DNA of 64,000 nt, taken from assembly GCF_023101165.1 (NCBI RefSeq), contig NZ_CP078076.1, forward strand, positions 62,001 through 126,000. Direction: 5' to 3'. This document shows positions 58,202-64,000 of this stretch, piece after piece. Numbering within the stretch: position 1 is the first letter of the stretch; each line of letters starts with the position of its first letter. Below the pieces are notes generated by a model that saw only the letters and a program-made list of their open reading frames with translations, did no database searches and had not been told where the DNA came from. The position numbers and the translations under genes were made by a program. This stretch comes from Microbacterium sufflavum (GTDB taxonomy: Bacteria; Actinomycetota; Actinomycetes; Actinomycetales; Microbacteriaceae).

Positions 58202-60324
58202 GCCCGCTCCCCCTCTGCGCTCTGCGCCTGGATGGCGGTGATCGCGACCGTGTTGACGATGTCGTCCACGAGCGCCCCGCGCGACAGGTCGTTGATCGGC
58301 CTGTTGAGACCCTGCAGCACCGGACCGATCGCGACCGCTCCCGCCGACCGCTGCACGGCCTTGTAGGTGTTGTTGCCCGTGTTGAGGTCGGGGAACACGA
58401 AGACCGTCGCGCGGCCGGCCACCGCGGAGTCGGGCAGCTTGGCCTTGGCGACCGCGGCGTCGGCGGCGGCGTCGTACTGGATCGGGCCCTCCACGGGCAG
58501 CTCCGGCGCGCGCTCCCGCACGAGCGCCGTGGCCTGGCGCACCTTGTCGACGTCGGCGCCGCTGCCGGACTCCCCCGTGGAGTACGACAGCATCGCGACG
58601 CGCGGGTCGATCCCGAACTGCCGCGCCGTCGTCGCCGACGAGATCGCGATGTCGGCGAGCTGCTCCGCCGTGGGGTCGGGGATCACGGCACAGTCGCCGT
58701 ACACCAGGACGCGGTCGGCGAGCGCCATCAGGAACACGCTGGACACGACCTCGACCCCCGGCTTGGTCTTGATGATCTCGAACGACGGGCGGATCGTATG
58801 GGCTGTCGTGTGCGCGGCCCCCGACACCATGCCGTCGGCGAGACCCAGGTGCACCATCATGGTGCCGAAGTACGACACGTCGGTGACCGTGTCGGCCGCC
58901 CGCTCCAGCGTGATGCCCTTGTGCGCGCGCAACCGGGCGTACTCCTCCGCGAACCGCTGCACCAGCTCGGGGTCGGTGGGGCTGAGGACCTGCGCGTCGG
59001 CGATGTCGACGCCGAGCTCGGAGGCCCGCGCGCGGATGGCGGCCTCGTCGCCCAGGATCGTGAGGTCGGCCACGTCTCGCGCGAGCAGCGTCGCGGCCGC
59101 GCGGAGGATGCGGTCGTCGTCGCCCTCCGGCAGCACGATCCGGCGACGGTCGGCCCGCGCCCGCTCCATCAGGCCGTACTGGAACATCAGCGGCGTGACC
59201 ACGTGGGCCTCGGCGAGCCCGAGCTGCTCGGTCAGCTCGGCGATGTCGACGTGCGCCTGGAAGAGACCGAGCGCCCGCTCGTAGCGCCCGCGGGCATCGG
59301 CCGTGATCCGTCCGCGCGTCCCCATCACGCGCACCGCCGTGTCGTAGGTGCCCAGGTCGGTCGTGATGATAGGCACGGACGACGCGAACCCGTCGAGAAG
59401 CTGCAGGATGGGCGCGGGCAGCGGGAACGGCCCGTTGAGCACGATGCCGGCGATGCGCGGGAAGGTCCCGGAGGAGTCGGCGAGCAGGGCGGCCAGGAGG
59501 ACCTCCGTGCGGTCGGCGGGGATCACCACCACGGCCTCCTCCGTGATCCGCGGCAGCACGTTCACCATCGACATGCCGGCGACGACGATCGACAGGGCGA
59601 CCGCGGTCAGGCGCTCCTCGTCGCCCGCGAGCAGCGTGCCGTCGATCGCGGCGAGGATGCCGCGGATGGACGGTGCCACGAGGGCGCGGTCCTCCGGGAT
59701 CGCCCACACCGGGGTGCGGTCGGCCGGAAGCACGGCGCGAACGGCGGCGACGATCGGCTCCAGCGCCTCAGGGTCGGCGCGGTTGACCGCCACGGCGAAC
59801 AGCTCCGCCCGTTCCGCGGCGAGCTCGGACAGCGCGAGGGCGGCGATCTGCCCCACGGCGGCGGGCGTGCGGGCGGTGGTGGTGCCCAGCTGCTCGGCCT
59901 GACGCTGCTGGTCGCGGCCGCTCAGCACGAGCAGCACGGGCGCGGCGAGGTTCGCGGCGATGCGCGCGTTGAACCCGAGCTCCGCGGGGCTCGCGACGTC
60001 GGTGTAGTCGCTGCCGACGATCACGACCGCGTCGCACTGCGCCTCGACCGCCTTGAACCGCGCGACGATGGTCGCCAGCGCGGCCTCGGGGTCGGCGCGC
60101 ACGTCGTCGTAGGTCACGCCGATGCAGTCGTCGTAGTCGAGCTGCACGCCGTCGTGCGCGAGCAGCAGCTCGAGGATCTCGTCGCGCTCCGCGACCGACC
60201 GCGCGATGGGTCGGAAGACGCCGACGCGCGGGGAGACGCGCATCAGGGCGTCGAGCGCCCCGAGGGCGATCGTCGACTTCCCGGTATGGCCTTCGGCCGA
60301 GGTGATGTAGATGCTCCGCGCCAC
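58198..60324 (-). CDS. pta: Phosphate acetyltransferase
   Basis: The protein has 708 residues, the long Pta form. An N-terminal BioD-like P-loop domain (YITSAEGHTGKSTIALGALD) and a middle DRTGG domain precede the C-terminal catalytic domain with FQYGLMERARADRRRIVLPE, SGAAHTTAHTIRPSFEII and VFPDLNTGNNTYKAVQRS. It interconverts acetyl-CoA and acetyl-phosphate. Start GTG 60324 is leaderless (TAAGCT six bases upstream). First gene of pta-ackA. Confidence 0.96.
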   Translation of the reverse strand: MARSIYITSAEGHTGKSTIALGALDALMRVSPRVGVFRPIARSVAERDEILELLLAHDGVQLDYDDCIGVTYDDVRADPEAALATIVARFKAVEAQCDAVVIVGSDYTDVASPAELGFNARIAANLAAPVLLVLSGRDQQRQAEQLGTTTARTPAAVGQIAALALSELAAERAELFAVAVNRADPEALEPIVAAVRAVLPADRTPVWAIPEDRALVAPSIRGILAAIDGTLLAGDEERLTAVALSIVVAGMSMVNVLPRITEEAVVVIPADRTEVLLAALLADSSGTFPRIAGIVLNGPFPLPAPILQLLDGFASSVPIITTDLGTYDTAVRVMGTRGRITADARGRYERALGLFQAHVDIAELTEQLGLAEAHVVTPLMFQYGLMERARADRRRIVLPEGDDDRILRAAATLLARDVADLTILGDEAAIRARASELGVDIADAQVLSPTDPELVQRFAEEYARLRAHKGITLERAADTVTDVSYFGTMMVHLGLADGMVSGAAHTTAHTIRPSFEIIKTKPGVEVVSSVFLMALADRVLVYGDCAVIPDPTAEQLADIAISSATTARQFGIDPRVAMLSYSTGESGSGADVDKVRQATALVRERAPELPVEGPIQYDAAADAAVAKAKLPDSAVAGRATVFVFPDLNTGNNTYKAVQRSAGAVAIGPVLQGLNRPINDLSRGALVDDIVNTVAITAIQAQSAEGERA

Positions 60325-60330
60325 GCCCCC

Positions 60331-60336
60331 AGCTTA
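60331..60336 (-). promoter_or_regulatory. Leaderless -10 of pta-ackA
   Basis: TAAGCT on the minus strand with six bases to GTG 60324. Confidence 0.6.
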
Positions 60337-60385
60337 GGCGGGGCGCCGTCGGACGCGCCCGGACGGTGCCGTGACTAACGCGCCG

Positions 60386-61081
60386 TCACTCGCACGGTCC
60401 GGACAGAGCGTCGACCACGGCCGTCGCATCCTCCTGGTAGCGGGCGTAGTACTCGCGGTCGGTGTTGATCTGCACGCGGTGGATCGCGTGCGACGCCGGC
60501 ATCGACTGCCACTCCGGAAGCCGCCCGAGACGCTCGTAGAACAGCGTGGCCGAGGCCGCGGGGTCCATCCGCTGCTCGACGCTGCCCCACCAGTCCTGCT
60601 GCTGGAACAGCCCGATGCTCGTGGTGCGCGAGCCGTCGGGGTTGGTCCAGCCGCGGGTCTCCCAGTCGCCGTAGTCGATCGCGCGCAGGCTGCTCTCCCC
60701 CATCGCGGTCATCACGCCGAGGATCTGCCCGTCGCGCCCGAAGCCGAGCGCGGAGGCCGTGCGGATGATGGTCGCCGCGTTCTCCAGCTGTTCGCCGCGC
60801 CACCCCTGGATGCCCGCCGCGGGGAAGGTCTCCGGGCGGTCGATGCAGACCGGCGCGGGGTCGCGGGCCAGGCCGAGCGGGATGAGCACCAGGAGCCCCG
60901 CGACCACGGCCACCACGCCGGCGGACACGAGCAGACGCCGGCCGCGCGTGCGCCAGCGCGCACGGGATGCCGTCCGGCGCCGCGCGGCCGCACGACGCCG
61001 AGCCGCCGGAGACCTCTTCGCCGCGGGCCTCCGCCGGGCGGCGGGCTTGCCCGCCCGCGGCCTCGCGCGGGACGCGGTCAC
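60386..61081 (-). CDS. Membrane-anchored transglycosylase-like protein
   Basis: The protein has 231 residues. A very basic N-terminus (about 1-50, rich in Arg/Ala) precedes one membrane helix (about 53-75). The external part has VMTAMGESSLRAIDYGDW, SIGLFQQQDWWG and LFYERLGRLPEWQSM, resembling the Glu-Ser and GLFQ motifs of lysozyme-like transglycosylases. Peptidoglycan cleavage is therefore likely but inferred. GTG 61081 overlaps the rhomboid stop. Confidence 0.7.
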   Translation of the reverse strand: MTASRARPRAGKPAARRRPAAKRSPAARRRAAARRRTASRARWRTRGRRLLVSAGVVAVVAGLLVLIPLGLARDPAPVCIDRPETFPAAGIQGWRGEQLENAATIIRTASALGFGRDGQILGVMTAMGESSLRAIDYGDWETRGWTNPDGSRTTSIGLFQQQDWWGSVEQRMDPAASATLFYERLGRLPEWQSMPASHAIHRVQINTDREYYARYQEDATAVVDALSGPCE

Positions 61082-61689
61082 GGGCGCACGGCTCCCGCCG
61101 CCGGATGGGAGCGCCGCCCGATGAGCGCCGCGACGCCGCCGCCGATCGCGCCGAACAGGTGCCCCTGCCACGAGACGCCGTCGGCCACGCCGATCACGCC
61201 CGCGAGCATCGTGCCGCCGTAGACGCCGATCACGACCACGGCGATCACGGCGTAGAGGATGCGATGGGCGACGCGCCCCGGCGCGAACACGCGCATCACG
61301 ACGTAGCCGAAGTAGCCGAACACCAGGCCTGAGGCGCCGACCGTGAGCGTGCCTGGAGCGTTCACGAGCCAGGTGCCGACCCCGCCGATGACCGCGACGA
61401 TCACGGTGACGGCCCAGAAGCGTCGCGCCCCCTCGACCGCGACCAGGCAGCCGAGCACGAGGAACGGCACCGAGTTGGCGATGAGGTGCGCCCAGCTCGC
61501 GTGCAGCAGCGGGGCGAGGATGATGCCGCTGAGCCCCGACAGGTCCCACGACCGCAGACCGAAGCCCGTGAACGATCCGGGCAGCACGGCATCGGCGAAC
61601 TGCACGAGCCACATCACCGCCAGCAGCAGCACCGGCGAGGCGAAGCGGGCGAGCGGATGCGGCGGCCGCGAAGGAGGGGGGACGGTCAC
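61078..61689 (-). CDS. Rhomboid-family intramembrane serine protease
   Basis: The protein has 203 residues with six helices. HASWAHLIANSVPFLVLG supplies the His/Asn region, GASGLVFGYFGY the nucleophilic serine and WQGHLFGAIGGG the catalytic histidine. GTG 61689 has GACAAT six bases upstream and no Shine-Dalgarno, so it is leaderless. Longer in-frame starts would overlap the SRP RNA. Substrates are unknown. Confidence 0.9.
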   Translation of the reverse strand: MTVPPPSRPPHPLARFASPVLLLAVMWLVQFADAVLPGSFTGFGLRSWDLSGLSGIILAPLLHASWAHLIANSVPFLVLGCLVAVEGARRFWAVTVIVAVIGGVGTWLVNAPGTLTVGASGLVFGYFGYVVMRVFAPGRVAHRILYAVIAVVVIGVYGGTMLAGVIGVADGVSWQGHLFGAIGGGVAALIGRRSHPAAGAVRP

Positions 61690-61695
61690 CGCTCG

Positions 61696-61701
61696 ATTGT
61701 C
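61696..61701 (-). promoter_or_regulatory. Leaderless -10 of rhomboid
   Basis: GACAAT on the minus strand with six bases to GTG 61689. Confidence 0.5.
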
Positions 61702-61749
61702 GCAGGCCCGTCCGACGAACGCCTGTGTACCGGGCCCGGCAAAAGAAAA

Positions 61750-61837
61750 GACCCTCCGCGCACCCAGCAGAGCCCGGTTACCCTTGCTGCGTTTCCGCCC
61801 TGGGGGAATTGGCCTGGATGCCGCCACGCGGAGAGCC
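61750..61837 (-). ncRNA. ffs: Signal recognition particle RNA (4.5S, small bacterial type)
   Basis: On the minus strand CTCCGCG near the 5' end pairs with CGCGGAG near the 3' end. The apex contains GGCGGAAACGCAGCAAGG with the GGAA tetraloop, the conserved Ffh-binding helix 8. GGGTCTTTTCTTTT follows as terminator. TAGAGT on minus (61850-61845) is the -10. Ends are approximate. Confidence 0.92.
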
Positions 61838-61956
61838 GTCGTCCACTCTACCCGACCAGCGGCGGGGCGACGAACCCACGCGGGCATGGTCCCGCACGCC
61901 GCGCGGAGCGTACGATCGATTCACGCGCATCGTTGCGTCGACGTGAGAGGGATCGC

Positions 61957-62946
61957 ATGCCTGAGAACGCCCCCCTGACCCCGGTCACGATCGACGCCGA
62001 GCGATTCGCCGCCCAGACGGCGGCGATTCTCGGCTCGATCAGCCAGGTCATCGACGGCAAGCCCGACGCCGTACGCAGCGCGCTCGTGTGCCTGCTCGCC
62101 GAGGGCCACCTGCTCATCGAAGACGTGCCGGGCGTCGGCAAGACGATGCTCGCCCGCGCACTGGCCGCGAGCATCGACGCCACGGTCCGCCGCATCCAGT
62201 TCACGCCCGACCTGCTGCCCGGCGACGTCACGGGCGTGTCGGTGTACAACCCGGTCGACCGGGAGTTCGAGTTCAAGCGGGGCGCCGTGTTCGCCCACAT
62301 CGTGATCGCCGACGAGATCAACCGCTCCTCCCCCAAGACGCAGTCCGCGCTGCTGGAGGCCATGGAGGAGGGCCAGGTCACGGTCGACGGCTCCACGCAC
62401 CGCCTGCCCGACCCGTTCCTCGTGGTGGCGACGCAGAACCCGCTGGAGATGGAGGGCACCTACGCCCTCCCCGAGGCGCAGCGCGACCGCTTCATGATGC
62501 GCATCTCGATGGGCTACCCCGACCCGGGCGCGGAAGCCCTCATGCTGCGGCAGCGCGACGTGGTGAACCCGCTCGCCACCGTGACGCCCGTGGCCGACGC
62601 CGCGTCCGTCGCGCAGCTCATCGCGTGGGCGCGGGCCGTGCACGTGGCCCCGGCCCTGGAGGAGTACGCGGTCGCACTCGCCCAGGCCACCCGCTCCGAC
62701 CCGAGCCTGCATCTCGGTGCCAGCCCCCGCGCCACCCTCCAGCTCGTCCGTGCGGCGAAGGTGTGGGCGGCCCTCGACGGCCGCGACTACGTCATCCCCG
62801 ACGACATCACGTCGCTGCTCCTCCCCGTGTTCGCCCACCGCCTGCTCCCCGCGCGCGGCGCCCACCGCGCCGGAGCCCAGCCCATCGAGGCCGCGCTCAC
62901 GCAGATCGCCGAGCGCGTGCGCGTCCCGGTCGCCACCCGCTCCTGA
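61957..62946 (+). CDS. MoxR-family AAA ATPase
   Basis: The protein has 329 residues. Walker A DVPGVGKTMLARALA, Walker B VIADEINRSSPKTQSALLEA, sensor VVATQNPLEMEGTYALPEAQ and DRFMMRISMGYP are present. MoxR proteins chaperone or activate von Willebrand-type partners. ATG 61957 follows GAGAGG; TACGAT at about 61912 may be its -10. The DUF58 gene begins ten bases after its stop, the usual MoxR-DUF58 pair. Confidence 0.94.
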   Translation: MPENAPLTPVTIDAERFAAQTAAILGSISQVIDGKPDAVRSALVCLLAEGHLLIEDVPGVGKTMLARALAASIDATVRRIQFTPDLLPGDVTGVSVYNPVDREFEFKRGAVFAHIVIADEINRSSPKTQSALLEAMEEGQVTVDGSTHRLPDPFLVVATQNPLEMEGTYALPEAQRDRFMMRISMGYPDPGAEALMLRQRDVVNPLATVTPVADAASVAQLIAWARAVHVAPALEEYAVALAQATRSDPSLHLGASPRATLQLVRAAKVWAALDGRDYVIPDDITSLLLPVFAHRLLPARGAHRAGAQPIEAALTQIAERVRVPVATRS

Positions 62947-62956
62947 GACCCCCGCC

Positions 62957-64000
62957 ATGCGACGACGCCGCCTCCTCACCCGCCGGGGCACCGGCACGCT
63001 CGTCGCGGCGTTCGGCTGCCTGGTCGCGGCCAACGTGCTCGGCGCGCGCATCCTCCTCTTCATGGCCGTGTTCCTGGCCGCCCTCACCCTGTTCTCCGCG
63101 CTGGCGGTGCGGCTGCCACGGCGCTCAGGGACGGTCGCGCGACAGATCTCGACCGACCTGCTCACGGTGTCGGAGGCCTCGCGGGTCACGGTGCGCTTCA
63201 CGCTGCGGGCGCTGCGGGTGCCGCACGGCCTGTGGCATGACGTGCTGCCCGACGCGGTCGCCGGAGACTCCAGCGGCGAGTATCCCGCCGAGACCGCGCA
63301 GCTGAGCTACCTCATCACGGGGGTGCGGCGCGGCGTCTGGCCGCTCGGCCCCCTCATGCTCCGCACGGTCGACCCGTTCGGACTCGCGCAGCGGGAGCAG
63401 GCGTTCGGCGACACCCGGACCATCACGGTGGTGCCGGAGGTGTTCGCCCTCACGCCGCTCGCCGTGCGCATCGGGGCAGCGGGAGGGACGGCCCACACCT
63501 CGTCGACCCGCCTCGGACAGGGCAGCGACAACCTGTCCCCCCGCGGCTACGCCCCCGGCGACTCCATGCGCCGGATCCACTGGCGGGCCACGGCCCACCG
63601 CGGCGAGCTGATGGTGCGCCAGGAGGAAGAGGAGTCCAGCCCCGACGCGCTGGTCGTCCTCGACCGGAGCGCCGGTCGCTGGGACCCGCAGGGCGACGCC
63701 GCCGACCCGGCCTTCGAGTCCGCGGTGTCGCTGTGCGCCTCGGCCGCCCTGCACCTCGCCGCCGAGGGCTACAGCGTCGACGTGATCGACACCGCGGGCA
63801 CGCTGCTCGGCGCGCTCCGCGGACACGAGGACGACCGCGACGGCCTGCTCGTCGCACTCGCCCTGGTGACCCCGCGCGGCGAGGCCCGGGAGCTCGCGGC
63901 TCTCGTCGGCGGCACCCCGCCCGGGCCGCTCGTGTTCGTCACCGGACGCGTCGACGAGGAGGACGCGGCGCTGCTGCGTCCCGCGGGAGCCGCGGCCCCG
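62957..64000 (+). CDS. DUF58 protein, 3' end cut by window edge
   Basis: 348 codons are visible with no stop. Two N-terminal hydrophobic helices (about 11-50) precede a DUF58 region with RGYAPGDSMRRIHWRATAHR then GELMVRQEEEESS and a vWA-like VVLDRSAGRW. It is the usual partner of the MoxR ATPase just upstream. ATG 62957 lacks a strong ribosome site, so coupling to moxR is likely. Confidence 0.9.
   Translation, partial: MRRRRLLTRRGTGTLVAAFGCLVAANVLGARILLFMAVFLAALTLFSALAVRLPRRSGTVARQISTDLLTVSEASRVTVRFTLRALRVPHGLWHDVLPDAVAGDSSGEYPAETAQLSYLITGVRRGVWPLGPLMLRTVDPFGLAQREQAFGDTRTITVVPEVFALTPLAVRIGAAGGTAHTSSTRLGQGSDNLSPRGYAPGDSMRRIHWRATAHRGELMVRQEEEESSPDALVVLDRSAGRWDPQGDAADPAFESAVSLCASAALHLAAEGYSVDVIDTAGTLLGALRGHEDDRDGLLVALALVTPRGEARELAALVGGTPPGPLVFVTGRVDEEDAALLRPAGAAAP

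Overview
The window is a 64 kb piece of a very GC-rich actinobacterial chromosome. Gene content points to Microbacteriaceae, most likely Microbacterium or a close relative. Clues are an actinobacterial GlnR-type regulator, a MutT1-type Nudix/phosphatase fusion, a SigK/RskA pair beside DipZ and an MPT83-like fasciclin lipoprotein, a DnaX gene overlapping recR, a PonA2-like penicillin-binding protein, and very frequent leaderless starts (TANNNT, six bases, then ATG or GTG). It reads as ordinary core chromosome. I see no transposase, integrase, phage gene, plasmid gene or CRISPR array. Taxonomy is inferred from gene content by reading only.

Layout. 1-8.5 kb is a phosphate block: glnR-like regulator, ppk, mutT1, a PHO-box-like repeat, then pstS-pstC-pstA-pstB with a hairpin between pstS and pstC. 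8.5-10.2 kb holds an aminodeoxychorismate-lyase-like gene, a candidate structured RNA, and a conserved gene of unknown function. 10.2-14.2 kb is an envelope redox/sigma block: dipZ-sigK-rskA on the minus strand and a divergent fasciclin lipoprotein, both with similar SigK-like promoters. 14.3-17.2 kb has tRNA-Lys, a winged-helix regulator divergent from an ABC exporter, and a PfpI/DJ-1 protein. 17.2-21 kb has a CGNR regulator, a small Cys-pair protein, a DUF1697 gene with pncA, and a HEAT-repeat gene coupled to a MerR-HEAT regulator behind a classical 19-bp-spacer MerR promoter.

21-27.4 kb (minus) has tRNA-Thr, a lipoprotein TAP-type hydrolase, holB, tmk and topA. 27.5-30.3 kb is a compact Tad/Flp pilus operon: TadA, a single protein with two TadB/TadC-like halves, a DUF4244 pilin, TadE and a TadE-like protein. 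The TadA reading frame appears broken near its N-terminus at a five-G run. 30.7-39.4 kb has acs, ridA/DUF4177, a PASTA-containing bifunctional PBP with a metallophosphoesterase, tRNA-Pro, VanZ, a HAD phosphatase and a DUF1295 membrane protein. 39.4-43.6 kb covers lactate and malate oxidation (lldR-lldD, mqo) plus tdk. 43.7-46.7 kb is one 996-residue secreted multidomain protein.

47-53.5 kb has asd, lysC, an EamA transporter, recR and dnaX. 53.6-60.3 kb is carbon overflow and disaccharide phosphorolysis: GH65 phosphorylase with beta-phosphoglucomutase, then pta-ackA. The right end has a transglycosylase-like protein, rhomboid protease, SRP RNA, MoxR ATPase and a DUF58 protein cut by the edge. 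Acs, Pta-AckA, LldD and Mqo together give a respiratory acetate/lactate/malate node. Ppk, Pst, GlnR and MutT1 give a phosphate/nitrogen node.
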